A stretch of 64,000 nt of DNA from Liolophura sinensis (lineage: Eukaryota > Mollusca > Polyplacophora > Chitonida > Chitonidae): contig NC_088302.1 in the NCBI RefSeq assembly GCF_032854445.1, positions 31,279,979-31,343,978 of the forward strand, read 5' to 3'. Each line of letters opens with the position of its first letter. The first letter of the stretch is position 1. Of the stretch, positions 11,967 through 24,700 are shown piece by piece. Both the position numbers and the translations under genes were made by a program. The notes beneath the pieces were generated by a model. The model had not been told where the DNA came from and did not search any database. It saw only the letters and a list, made by a program, of their open reading frames with translations.

Positions 11967-12665
11967 GTGTTTACTGGGTGGTTGACAGAAGATACAAGGC
12001 CTACAGCAACAACAACACTGACGGACATGTCAAGTCTTGTTTTCTTTGGTCTAGACCACGACCTAGTCTTGTACGTAAATGCCAGTCAACGTAAACCAAC
12101 TTGTGTATGCAATGATCTCCTCTCTTTACTATGTATACCACTGAAGAGTCTATATCAACGATTGATAAAGCACTTTTATCATAATGAATCAACAAAAATT
12201 CACATCTTTACCAGACTTTCTTTGAAAAACGGCGGACTCGGTATTATTTATGTCCTCACTTGTTCAAAGATTTCCAGTACAAGGGAGGTCAATCTGCTTG
12301 TCTGATTTTGACTTCAACTTTCCCTGAGCCGCCTTTACATCACTAATACCGCACACTTTGTATCCAATTTTCTTGCCTTTCCTGTTTTTTTTTTTTGTTT
12401 TTTTTTCTGTCTAGGTTTCCACAGTACAACATTCAATAATACAACAATATTCAGAGACACCTAAACGTGGCATACACCATAAGTTTCCACTCAACATTAC
12501 ATCAGATCAATTTGCCTGTTACAAATATGAGCCTATTGGCATAGACAGGGAAAATCTGTGGTTATGGTATTCTGAATTGTCTGCCTCCCTTTGGAGAATT
12601 CAAAACCACTTTCTTAAACGTCTTTTATTTGTCTCTCCCCGTTATCGCTTGTCTACCATGACCTA
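11967..12665 (+). pseudogene. Decayed LINE-like reverse-transcriptase 3' fragment (tentative)
   Basis: A frame at 11,967-12,305 contains FTRLSLKNGGLGI, which resembles the 'KGGLGI' block found near the end of many non-LTR retrotransposon polymerases. After a stop and T-rich sequence, a second frame without its own ATG (about 12,411-12,663) reads LWLWYSELSASLWRIQ and ends in a stop. The broken frames and lack of a start argue for a relic. The family call rests on one short motif and is weak. Confidence 0.3.
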
Positions 12666-12786
12666 ACCACTGTTTTTTGGATACTGAATGTGTAAAGTTG
12701 TAGAACAGGGTTACTTATTGCATATAATTCATTGAGAATTAAGGTTCCAGGTTTTCAGTACCCGTATACCGTTGTTCCAGTTAATT

Positions 12787-13051
12787 TTATTTATATATTT
12801 ATTTGATTGGTGTTTTACGCCGTACTCGAGAAAATTTCACTTATACGACGGTGGCTAGCATTATGGTGGGGGGGGGGGGGGGGGGAACCAGGCAGAAACC
12901 CACAACCATCCGCAGGTTGCTGGGAGACCTTCCCATTTACGGCTAGTGTGGAAGCCAACATGAGCTGGACTTGAACTCAAAGCGTCCGCGTTGGTTAGAG
13001 GCACCTGGGTCATTATGCTATCGCGCTATCCAACTGAGCCACGAAGGCCCC
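12787..13051 (-). mobile_element. SINE family 1, full length, with 11-bp target duplication
   Basis: Reverse-oriented copy from the (attt)n tail to the head caactgagccacgaaggccc, flanked by tccagttaatt at 12,776-12,786 and 13,052-13,062. A run of about 17 G (near 12,868) replaces the usual ggtgggaggaaacc, probably by slippage. Confidence 0.95.
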
Positions 13052-14649
13052 TCCAGTTAATTGCATTGGTCGGTATAACTATATTTATTATTTTATCGCA
13101 TACACTTGAAAACGTAATCTGTTATATTTAATTTAGTGTTCTAATGTTCATTTATTTATGTTCTAACACTACGTATTACATATTGAACATAGTGTTCTGT
13201 TAGTTTTACACAATGATTATGTCAATTTAACTGAGTATGCGTGCTATATAAGTACACTCTGCAGCAATAACATTTTAGCATCACTTCGACAGCTTTGATC
13301 TCTTTCTGTTAAGTTTAACAGATTATTGTTTTGAGAGAAGGCACATATCTGTCACACTTTGTGAATTATATTTATGTAATGGTTATAATCTATACATTGC
13401 TGAAAAACTAGCACGAAAAGGTTATTTTAAAGAAATGCTTTGAAATTAAGTTTCGGACTCAAACTGCGAAAAATGCCATCGCCTCCCAAAATTCTGACCT
13501 ATGGGTTATCTCCCATTAAGTTACCATTAAATATTGCATGTCCTTAAAAGCAGACTGACCGTTTTATACTGGCATAAAAAACGAATTTTTCCAACGGATT
13601 TAAATGCTTTTAAAACATCGGATTATCCATGTTGGAACACAATCGGTACCATTATATACCAATGACATCAGTCACAGGTGTAGTGATACACTTATATGCC
13701 GATAAAAGGACATAGACCCACTCCAAGTGTAGTGATACTCACAAATGTCGATAAATGGACTATAAAGTGTAGTTGATGAGATTGGAATAATGCTGAATGC
13801 GACGTTAAAAGCCAGGCAGGCAAGTATAAAAAACAAATAAATGGAATGCCGTGATTACACCTCACGTGTACTTCTTATTACGTTTAACGACTAGAACTAT
13901 ATCACAATTTACACCAATCTTTGATTTTTATACCTAATTGTTACCTCACAATACATGTCATATTGTCGTGTACATCATACAACATTTGAAGGGGAATGTA
14001 ATGGGGCATACCTATATTCCCCGCGCAATGGTGACAATTTGGTCCAATTTGTAGCCCTTTTCTCAGCAGTACACGTGTAATACCTCATATACCCGTTTGC
14101 TGAGTTAAGCCTACATATTTATAGGCCCTGAACTGCTTTAGCGGCAAAAGTTTCCTATTGGTCATGGCCATTGGTTCTTATGGACTACTGTAGATAAGAA
14201 GTTTAAGTTTGATTTAACTCGTGCATGGATATTTTTTTTCTTTCTCCACAATGGTGATTAGGGTTGGTGAGAAAATAATTGATCATTTGCGCAGTTAAGG
14301 CATGCAGAAATACGTGCTAAGATGTCAAATTCAAACTATATTATTTGAAACACAAAGGCTAAAAATAATCATTGGAAATGCAGCAATACACACCTTTAGT
14401 AGTACTAGGGCTGAACCTTTGCGGTGTAAGCCAAAAAGTAACTATAACCTAAGTCGGTCTGTTGATAGGTGGGTAGATGGACCTGCCTGTCAGACGATTA
14501 AACCTATTATATTTGATATCTTCGCTCCAATATTTTAAAACATAATCGGATGGCATGCAAAACGAAATAGACTTTTTGCACGATGCATATGTCGTAGATG
14601 TGGCATATTAATTAATTTAGTTTTAAATTCCTATCTATTAACACAATTT

Positions 14650-14850
14650 ATTCATTTATTATATATTTATTTATCTGACTGGCGTTTAACACACATACTC
14701 AAGCATGTTTAGGATTTATTTAGGTGAAGCAGCCAAAGTGCACGGAACACACATTCTGCCCTTCGCCTGACTTATTGCCTCTGCTGAGCCATCGCCAGCT
14801 TGATTCGAGCCTGTGACCTCACTGGTCAGAAAGAGAGTGTCTACGCATAC
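14650..14850 (-). mobile_element. Degenerate SINE-like element
   Basis: The left end ttatttatctgactggcgtt resembles a reversed SINE tail. The body has the tRNA-B-box-like segment gattcgagcctgtgacctca, similar in complement to aggtcgcatgttcaaaacca near 22,130. Probably an old copy of a further SINE type. Confidence 0.4.
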
Positions 14851-16219
14851 GACAGGAAGATTATAATTTCGCTGAATGCTCTTAAAATGACAGCTAAACT
14901 TTGGCGTCGTGCTTGGCATCTATGAAACGCTATAATGCACTATAAAAACGATTATATTAAGGGTGTGTCTTATGCAATGTCATCGATTTTTTTTATTTTT
15001 TTAGCCTTTGTGCTTCCAATAATATAGCTTCAGTTTTACATTTTTGTATACATTACTGCATGACTGAACAACAGACAGATGGTCCAAATGTCACGTCAAG
15101 GATGCAGACATTTATATTGTCTTCCTTCATCATGCAGATTGATAGTGATTGCTATACTCCTAATATCACATAGTTATTGAGAGTTATGGAGTACTTTCAT
15201 AAAATATGACTGGCATTAATCATAGTATTCCTCGTCTGTAGTCCAAGAAACGGTGACAACTGGAACCAAAGTCATTTCGTTTTGATTTTCCTCGCAAAAA
15301 CAGTAAATCTTACTTGATGGCAAGTGACCAAAGTCAGTATTTCCTGATTTATCTAATTCTGCTAGACTGATTCATGAACAGTTGTGGACTAGCATTTCTG
15401 AATGTGTTTATTTCACCAGAGTACATCTACATCTAATGTCTGCATACATGCTTTAGAAGCATCCTACAGAAATTTACAGGGTAATTTGATACGACCTAAA
15501 TGATGTTTCGTAAGATAGCCTATATCGTACAGTAAATCACCCATAATTGCATGGATTTTTTCACCGAGTATAATTGCTCTACAGTAACGACTGTAGTACA
15601 GCAGACTGGTTAGTTTGTAAAAGTGTATGATTTACCGTACTGTATTTTCGTAGCAATGCATTTGGTTAAAACTATTTAAGATTTGTTGTTTTTTTTTCGC
15701 AAATGTTTACTTTTGGCCATTTTTCATTTCCTCCCAATAACATTTCCTTTACTCCAGGCACTCAAGCTTTCTCCATCCATATAGAAACATAATCGCGGTA
15801 GTATAAAACTAGCGGAAAACTGTTGTGCCTGTATATGAGTGCCTGTATATGGGCGCTTGTATATGGGCGCTCATAGAGCGCCCAGCACCAATCCAATAAT
15901 AGTTTTGTATTCCACAATTAGCCTCGAGGTCAAAGGCGACACATTTTGGTCGTGTACATTTCATGTTGCATCCTTCTTTCAGCTAGCACTTACCCTATAA
16001 CCCTTTCTGCACAGAATTGAAACCTTGAATTGTGTTTGTTTGCAGAACAATATAATTTTATCCCTTGGAGTTCTTGCTGCGTGGATCAACCAATATATAG
16101 TCTTATCATAAGTATAAGACGTCGTCTCCTGAGTCCATCAGTCGCTGACAAGGAAATATATTTTGGTCCAAATGTATATATACCAAGTATTAGGCGAGAG
16201 GCGGTGTATTTGTGACCAG

Positions 16220-16390
16220 AGGCCAGGGGCGCGCGACGTGGCCGAGAAGTTAAACGCGTTTGACTTCCAATCACAAGCGGCACGGTTTCGATTCCGGCAC
16301 CTGACAGGGAATTTGTATATTCCCCATTCTAACAGCTCCTGGCACCCTGGCACTCCCTTGTGGCCATATATCCTTCAATGAAGGCTCCTT
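16220..16390 (+). mobile_element. tRNA-like SINE head (family 4)
   Basis: Contains gacgtggccgagaagttaaa (A-box-like) and ggtttcgattccggcac (B-box-like), followed by ctgacagggaatttg. The last block recurs after tRNA-like heads at 17,605 and 47,825, suggesting a fourth SINE family rather than a functional tRNA gene. Confidence 0.55.
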
Positions 16391-16964
16391 TCCTCTCCCA
16401 TCAATATGGTGTACATTATATATGTGGGTCACCCGTGGGAAAGTTCGTCAGTATCTTGCCAAACATTGCTGGATTACGCCGGTTTCCAACAAACATAACC
16501 ATCATCGTAGAAAGAAAAAAAAAAAAAAAAAAAAAAATAAGCAGACAGAATAATTATCGTCATAGGATAGTGATCTTTTGTTGACCATACCTGCGAAATA
16601 TATTTCCATAATTTTTCTGTGGTAATGACCTTCCGAAACACATAAATCCATGTACAGGTATTTTTATGTAAAGGGTCATAAGTTCATCAGAACTGTACTA
16701 TGACATGTTAGTTAGAGTTCAACGAATAACAACGGTACAATAGGGCGTCCGTTTCATTGGAGTAGCTGTGTTTGAGGATGACCAGACATGACCAGACATC
16801 AAAGGAATTACTGTGCGATTCAAATTTATTAAACATATATATGACATGACCCTTCAAGGGAATTCCTTTAAATGAATGGGAGAAAAAGAAGACCACGTAA
16901 AATGTTAGGGTGGTGCATACTCCTTACAGTGCATGCGTCGCTCTCCACGTTCTCTTTACATCGT

Positions 16965-17320
16965 ACCAGCCCGGATAGCACAGTTGGCAGAGCGTCCGCC
17001 TCGAGAGCGGTAGATCCAGGATCAATACTGGGTCCAATCACACCTAAGACTTTAAAAGAGGAAGCTGTAACTTCCTCGCTTGCGGTTCAGCATAAAGGGG
17101 ATAGTGCAACGACTGGTTGACCCGTATCAATATAATGGCTCGGCTTACTTGCCTTCGGTAAGTCGTCTCAGTGAAGCAGCACTAGATAAAAGAGCGGTGG
17201 AAATCCGTCCTGCAACAAGGAGGTACATTACATGCACTCTAAGGATTCGTTCGTCGTCATATGACGTCATAAATTGTTGAGTATGACGTTAAACCCCAAG
17301 CACTCACTCACTCACTCTTC
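16965..17320 (+). mobile_element. SINE family 2, full length, inserted in a dispersed repeat
   Basis: Head cagcccggatagcacagttg with A and B boxes, middle gaggaagctgtaacttcctc and ggtaagtcgtctcagtgaag, tail cactcactcactcactc. Flanked by acatcgt at 16,958-16,964 and 17,321-17,327. Without it the flanks join into a sequence also present near 33,440. Confidence 0.93.
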
Positions 17321-17329
17321 ACATCGTTG

Positions 17330-17570
17330 CCACCACTAGTAAATTTTGTACAGAAATCCTTAACAGTGCCGAGGTCACTGCACGGTGACGACGCAGGAAG
17401 TGAATAAACATGGTTCTGATCAAAACCTGACACAAATTTTACTGATGAATGCTGATTAAATAGTTCAGTAAGAGGACACAAGTGCTCAAAAGGTTAAGCT
17501 TGTCTAGTGGTGGCAGTGATGCAAGGCGAGCGAAGAGAAGGGCACATCCGCTATAAGGAGTATCACGGTG
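17330..17570. repeat. Dispersed repeat A, copy 1 (part)
   Basis: Shares a series of blocks with 33,620-33,945, for example tgatgaatgctgattaaata and aagcttgtcta and cgct.taaggagt, in the same order. The left part of this copy is separated by the SINE at 16,965-17,320. Confidence 0.7.
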
Positions 17571-17604
17571 GTGATCTCATCAGTATAGGATCTGTACTTT
17601 TCAA

Positions 17605-17720
17605 GGAGCGGACCATGGTTTAGAGGTTAGAGGCTCTTGCCTTTCAATCGCTATGGGACACACGAGACGAGAGTTCAAATCCGGCCTTGGACAGGGAATT
17701 CAAATATTCAACTGCACCCA
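17605..17720 (+). mobile_element. tRNA-like SINE head (family 4)
   Basis: Contains catggtttagaggttagagg and gagttcaaatccggcc, then ttggacagggaattcaaat. Shares the acagggaatt block with 16,220-16,390. Confidence 0.5.
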
Positions 17721-18591
17721 TTGAAAGAGAAATGAACGGAGAGTTTGGAAAAAAGCAACCAAGAGTTTGTTTCACCACCAAGGCCCCGAGAACAGTGCGT
17801 GGAGACGGATATTTCCTCTGTATTCCTATCATCTGATTCAGGTTCAAATTAAAATCCAACCAGGCCTATGCTGATTTCTATTGCTAGTTTCAATCGCTAA
17901 ACGTCAATCATTATATTTATTTGTTTATTTATTTATTTAATATCACAGAGATCGGGTTGGCGTTTATCGCTCCTGCAGCGAGACAGGATACTTGGACAGT
18001 ACATTACAGTTATTTAAGAAACAAGCCTAAGTTGCAGTAAGACATGTACGGCTCATCCATGTGATAATGGATGTACCATATTAGATGTAATACTGTACGT
18101 ACCAAAAGCGAAAGAGCAGACGCACTGACATTTCAGTTCTGACTGTAAATAACACACTGACTGTAAGGCCTATCTACTTGATATACAAAATACTTTCACT
18201 TCATTTTATCCACTTTTGGTTTTCTTTTTATCAAATACACATGTTTATGATTCAGCATGACCTACTGGTTTCTTGAAATGCACGTGTATGTGACTTGAAT
18301 TATATTTATTTTTATAGGCTTACACATATGCATTGTGCACCGTCACGGCGAGTAGTTTGACAAACACTATAACTAAAAGGTCGCCAGCCAAGTTGAACCA
18401 GCGCCATAGTCCTCTTGTCTATATCCGGGTCGGCCATTTATGGATTTTTGCATCATTAGTAGCTGGGCGACTGTCAACGGTATTACACCAGCTTCAAACC
18501 TTGAACGCATACGTACAGTTTGATGGGCGATAATACACTGGGATAAGACTAATTTTAACTCAGGTAAGCATATAGGCCTCTCATTATATAT

Positions 18592-18815
18592 CAGGGGCCG
18601 ATTCCAAAAATCCACTTCTGAAATCAGTCAAAATTCAGAAATACAATCGTAAAGCTTATTTTTCGACCATAGAAATCAAAATTTTGCCCACCTCATCAGT
18701 ATTATCTGAAGACAAAAGTGTCCAAATTTCAGCTTCCCATACCAAACCTAAGCATTATAAAGCGATTATAAATCTTTAACTTAAGTCAGAAATGGCTTTG
18801 TGGAATCGGCCCCTG
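18592..18815. mobile_element. MITE-like element with 30-bp terminal inverted repeats
   Basis: The first 30 bp (18,592-18,621, beginning caggggccgattcca) and the reverse complement of the last 30 bp (18,786-18,815) agree at 27 of 30 positions. The 224-bp interior has no coding frame. The CAGGGG ends recall hAT-type elements, but no clear 8-bp target duplication is seen, so the superfamily is open. Confidence 0.8.
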
Positions 18816-20624
18816 CGGGTGAAACATATACAGCTCCGTAACGTGTAATCTGAACTGATCGAAACACGGTAACTGTTTCAGTCTCTGTGCTCGATCCATA
18901 GGGCTCTTTCATGCTAGGTAGGCTATCGAGGTTCTACAACCTCTGTTCGGCGAGTTTAGATTAACATATTAGGTCAAGAGGCCAGTGACATGCTGTCAGA
19001 CGGTCACTGTACCAAAAGGGCGGGGGTATGAGAAATACATGGGTTGGAGGAGGAGGAGGTGGGGTTTGGGATAGCCCAAAGCTAAGCTGGACGTTTCTAC
19101 CATAACACCCAACTTCGATCATACAGACCTTCGTTCGGACAATTTCACTTAAAAAAAAAAAGCACGACTAGAACCCCACCTTATTTTTGATTCCCTAAAT
19201 TGCCCGAATTGGCTGGGTACATTCTGTAATGGCATATACTGCTGCATGGCCATAAAAGAAAGTATGCGTATTCGTCATTAAGGTTTGATGACTAAAATAA
19301 TGAAATAATCTCACCACAAAAATGAAATGAAATAAACAGACTAGTATTTCATAAGATCGTGTTTTTTGCCCATTTCGAAATTTCCTTACATCTTTTCTGC
19401 CTCGGCCATGTAATACTGCCCCCATATTAACGTGCAGTGAGTATGACAGCTAATATATCTGCTGTGAGGTTATCCCGTTGGTATATGGTCGTAAGACCAA
19501 CCAAACGTGCAGACATGCAGAGAACTAACTCCGTCACGACAACCCCTTTAACACTTGACTTCACAATGAGGTCAGGCAGGTGGGCATGCGCAGTCCGTTA
19601 ACGTTGATCAGACATGCCGAAAGTCAGAACGCGTAGGCCGTACAGTACATGGTAAGTGCTAATTCTTATGACCACACTACATAATGACACATTCGACATT
19701 ATGTCAGTGTACGGTCAGCGTATAATATGTAGACCAAGGTTGTGAGCCAGAAAACTAGAACACCTATATGTATCTAGTATAAGTGACTGGGATTTGGATA
19801 CAGCTCCCAGTATTATAGCATGCATGTAGGCCTGTGTCATAGGCTTACGCTTTGCCCAGGCTGTTTAATACTGTAGAATTTGCATGCCGTTGCCAGCGGC
19901 GAGACCATATAGCAACTGGCAATGAAATAACCCATATCTGATGTTTGTATATCGCACACAGAACGTGAACATGCCATTTAGCTTGCAGCTAAATGTGCAC
20001 GTAACCGAAACAGGTGGTGTGTTACTGTTATTTTCCCACATGTGACATACGTCGGGAGGTCTCTATCATATGGCCTATCGGGCCGTATATGTTTATAGAG
20101 GGCGATATATGTATTACTAAAGCAGTAGGCATATGGATGCGTTTTGTAGTATGTAGTGCATGGGGTTTCATGATGTTCAAGTTCATTAACATTGTAGGGT
20201 GATAGACCTACAATACATGTCTAAAGCGTTTGTATTGTGATGTGATGTCGGAGTGGAAGAAAAAATCAATATGAACAAACAATAGCTTTGAAGTGCCCTA
20301 CACAAGCTCACCCCAGTTATACACTGACAAAACAATAGGGGTTTTCCGCATTTGTGAAGAAATCAATACTGTCTGCTTGGGTTACATACACATGTGGGGG
20401 TTGTGGTGGGAGTGACCATATTGTCATTCTTATGTGTGTTAGGGTAAACCTTTCTGCCCAGTTTGGGTGACATTACTGTCTTTTCCTCCTAGGGCCATTG
20501 ACACTGCACTGAAAGTCTGTCTTTCGTATACAAAAAGAAATTAGGGAACTAAATTTAGTGGCTTATTATATCTTCTATCTATATGTCTATACTAATGATA
20601 TTCCCATAAAGTGTACTTATTAGG

Positions 20625-20825
20625 TACTTTGCGGTCGCTGTGAGTTCAAGTCTAGCTCATGCTGGCTTCCTTTTCGGCCTAACATGGGAAGGTCTGTCAG
20701 CAACCTGTGGATGGTTGTGGGCTTCCCCTGGGCTCTGCCCAGTTTCCTTCCACCGTAATGCTGGTCGCCTATGTATGAGTGAAATATTCTTTCACGGCGT
20801 AAAAACACCATTCAAATAAACGCAT
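20625..20825 (+). mobile_element. SINE family 1, 5'-truncated
   Basis: Begins inside the element at cggtcgctgtgagttcaagt and runs to the tail caccattcaaataaa. Possible short target duplication aggtactt on both sides. Confidence 0.9.
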
Positions 20826-21226
20826 TAATAAAGATCAGGTACTTCCTTTATTCGCACATAACACCGTCGTTACAGGTATAGGCCCTATGCTTTGCTACGT
20901 GTGACAATGTGGACTGTTACATTTGTTGCATCCATATGCGCATTGGCAGTGTGTATAGGCTTAAGTTATACATACGACCTAGTTTAAAGCTGTGATATCA
21001 CTTGATATGTTTACACCAAGGTATGTAGGCCTACATTTTCTTTGTGAACGTGAAAGCATAAGCTTCTTCCATTGCTTTGAGATCATAACTCATGATTTGG
21101 GAGAATACTAGAACATTGTGCAACATCGTGTACTATTTGTTTATGTATTTGGTGGTTAAACTCCTGCACTTCTTTGACAGTGGTCCGTGATATAAGTGGA
21201 GGAGATCGGAGTGCTCTTGACAGGGT

Positions 21227-21259
21227 ATATTCAACTCGGGCTTAGCCCTTGTTGAATAT
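21227..21259. other. Two-tier hairpin
   Basis: Outer 9-bp arms ATATTCAAC and GTTGAATAT (21,227-21,235 and 21,251-21,259) enclose a GGGC/GCCC stem with a 3-nt loop. It lies about 0.47 kb before the ATG of the TMEM272-like gene. Function unknown. Confidence 0.6.
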
Positions 21260-21725
21260 CGCTTCTCTCGAGCTGACAATTCCTGATGTCCCATCCCACA
21301 GCATGCACTATCTGTTTAATTATTGTTTGTCATTAGATAAGTCTAGGGACATTTTGCATAGCAAATCCTGTGTAGGTCTCACCACAGATTTGCTAAACTG
21401 TTTACAAAGCGCATCAGTAGTCTATGTATCATGTTGTCTGGCCTAGTGTCGTTATCATAGAAAAGGGATCTGTTTCCTTTTGTACAGGAAGACTGTAACT
21501 ATAATACAATACATAGTATTGCAGAATTTCCCCAGAGTGGTATTACTAAATGTCTATGCCTTTTTTTTTGAGCTGGATCAACCAGTTCTGGAGTTGCGGA
21601 ATTCCGACTGGGTGGCACAAAGTAACCAAGATTTTGTGTCTTGCTTCATATCTAGGCTCTCCTGAATTGAGATCTCATTTGAATCTCTATGCACAAAGTT
21701 TACCATTGAGACGAAACTCACAGAA

Positions 21726-24700
21726 ATGGCTGACGTAGAAGGTGGACATGTGGTGAGTATATTTTAGCATTGTTTTTCCACAAAATGTATTTTTTAGACA
21801 TTTCACTTTATTGTTTTGCTACATTGAAAGCCTTCATGTCATAACATCCACATATCTTCACTCAACCCTTTGAGTTGGAAAACACTAATTTATCACCTCT
21901 ATATGTGCTTAACCTGAGTCTGTGAGAAAGGATAGAAATGACAATTTCATAGTTTTAAATAATGTTGTTTGATTTCTTCCCAGAACAGAGAAACCTCGCC
22001 TCCATCTTATGAAAGTACAGGACCTATAGGAGGTATGTGCAGATGTCATGATGTGTATACCTTGCACCCTTTACTAATTCCTGGCAGACTGTTAAAGCCC
22101 TGGATCAGGCTCTTCACTAGTGAGGTCGCATGTTCAAAACCAGCTCATGCTGCTTCACCGCTGCGGCTGTAAATTTGGGAGGTGTGTCAGGTACTTGAAA
22201 TTGTGGAGCTTCACTCTACTCACACAGTTATCCGGATCCATTAAACATGCACCAACTTAATAAATAAAAAAATTAAAAAAAAAACAATTTTGTGTCGGAG
22301 CCATCGTCGGTTGAGCTGTCTGCTGGTTTCTCCCAGAACAGGATCACTGAGACCAGTGTTGCTAGAGATTGTGCATTGTACTAGGTCCACCCCACCTGAA
22401 TCGTAATGCTGATAGCCGAGCTGCAGTGCTAACAGCCGAGCTGTAATGCTGATAGCCAAGCTGTAGTGCTGATAGCCAAGTCGTTTTGCTGATAGCTGAG
22501 CTGTAATGCTGATAGTCGAGCTGTAATGCTGATAGTCAAACCTTGACGGGGATACCCAAATTGTAACTAAAAAAAAAAACAAAAAAAAAAAAAATGTGTA
22601 TGTATGTATCAGTAAAGTCTCACACACAAAGTTTAAAAAGCATAACTTTCTATTTTTGTCATGTTTCAAAACTGAGATATCACAGTTCAAAGTAAAAAGG
22701 GGGCCTCCATGGCCGAGGAGGTGAGCTCGCCAGTGCGGTGCAATGGCTCAGGAGCCTCTCACCAATGCAGTTTGGTCCATGATCCAGTGTAGGCAAGCAG
22801 ATAGAATTCAGATGTCGAATTGTTTCAACAGGTGTCCCATGGACCCTATTTTGCGTTTTAGCCATCTGAGTGTAGGTATAGGTGATGCAACATTGTGTTT
22901 TTGGTTTCTGTAATGTGGCCCATCACTTGACATCAGTACTAAGGACGCCGGAATAAAAGTTTTAGGGTTACCAAGCACATCACACAAAATGTCTGCGGCC
23001 GTCTGTTTCGACCCTTCTATGACTATATTGTTTGTTGTCTTTTCTTTTAAACAAATTAGACCCTATAACTCAGGTTATGCCCAGAAGATTAAATTTCACA
23101 TTGTGGTGCTTCAGAAGCAAAGAGTAAGCCATTTATTTATCGGTCAGCTAATTAACAGTATACTGCATGGGATTGGATGGTGTGTTCCTGCCTCTGGTGT
23201 GGTTGGCATGGCTACCCAGTGAAGCAGCTCTTCAGATTTGGACTGGCCGGGTGTGAAGAGACGTCGTTCTGATATGACTGAAATATTGTTGTAAGCTATG
23301 CGATGGCCCCAAGTGTCAGATACCCCCAAGTGATACCTCAAGCAAACAAAATGATATGAAATTTATATAGGACTGATTGTGTTTCAGATGAGGCTCCACC
23401 ATCTTACGAATCACTATTTGGGAAAATAAAGAAGACTAAAGATGAATCCGAAGGAACGGTCGACTTTACCCAGAATGCTTGCAAACTGTGCTGTTCTGTC
23501 ATTTGCGGATCAAGTATGTCCCGTTCCTTCTTGTCAATCGTGTAATAAATGTCCAGATGGTGGCAGGCTTTTTATGTGTAATAAATGAAATCTTATATTA
23601 TGATGCTAAATATTCAAATATATCATGATGATTGATGCCTTCAGCATGGGCAGTAAAGAAATATTGTTCAGACCACAAGACTTCACACTACCAAAAAAAA
23701 TTAAATGATTCTGTTGTCTGAGTGAGGATTTAATTTATTTTGTTTATATCAGTGGATTGTTCTGTTAAATATGCACGGATATTCTATTAAATCAACATAA
23801 AGATTGCATTATACTGGCAGAATATTATGAGCATTATGTTATAATAACAGAATACATTCTAGTATCATTCATACAATAGATTTTATGTTAAAAGTAACAG
23901 ATTGGGTTTTTTTGAGTGTACTACCGGTACTGAAACACGACTGATTTAGTGCCAAACCATAGCCCTTCGTTTCCTTGACATGTCTGAAATAATGCCGACT
24001 TCAGGCCATAATCAGTGTCTTCTGATCATGAACCTAGCTGACAGCCTTCGTATATGTGAAATAATCTACACGGATCAAATATATACAATTTGGGTTTGCA
24101 TGCTGTTTTCTTTGATAACCGACTTATTAGTATGCACCTACATTTTAGTAAGCACCTATACATTTAGTAAGCACCTATACATTTAGTATGCACCAATACA
24201 TTTTAGTATGCACCTACTTATGTAAGGAGCTGGTTGTGTCAGGAACACTTGTGGAAATACTAATACTTGATACTTGGCGGTATACTTAGAACTGTCCATA
24301 TGCATGATTAGTGGATTTTGCAAGATTGTATAACCGACAGTGTATGTAAATGCGGTAACCACAGGCCTCCTTAGAGAAGAACAAGTTTACCTAGGCGGAT
24401 CATGCTCTTGGGAACATACGCCTACACAACAGCAAAGTCCTCGTGTTAAAGTGAACGCATAAGCTACTGTGCTCTTTGACACCTGTGCGAATTTGAAGTG
24501 AACTATTATTCTTCAATTGCCGTATTAAATTTCAATTTTTCCCACTAACTCCATTGTGGTATAAAGGTTATGGTCCACAGTCCAGTGAGAAATACATTCT
24601 TTAGTAGAAAGTGATAAAAGATACTACATCATTTTGATTCGCTTCATGTCAGTCACTTTGGCATAGGCTTTCTTCATGTGCTCAACATGCATGCATACAA

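Larger units (their letters stand above)
11864..21725. other. Intergenic region between CEP135 and the TMEM272-like gene
   Basis: About 9.9 kb between divergently transcribed genes. It holds SINEs, a MITE-like element, a LINE-like relic, homopolymer runs and a dispersed repeat copy. No exon with recognisable homology was seen. The CEP135 promoter and the leader of the TMEM272-like gene must lie at the two ends but cannot be fixed. Confidence 0.6.

Noticed and set aside
16225..16300. A functional leucine-like tRNA gene
   Set aside because: A- and B-box-like sequences are present, but the same downstream acagggaattt block follows other tRNA-like heads, which fits a SINE. No clean cloverleaf could be drawn.
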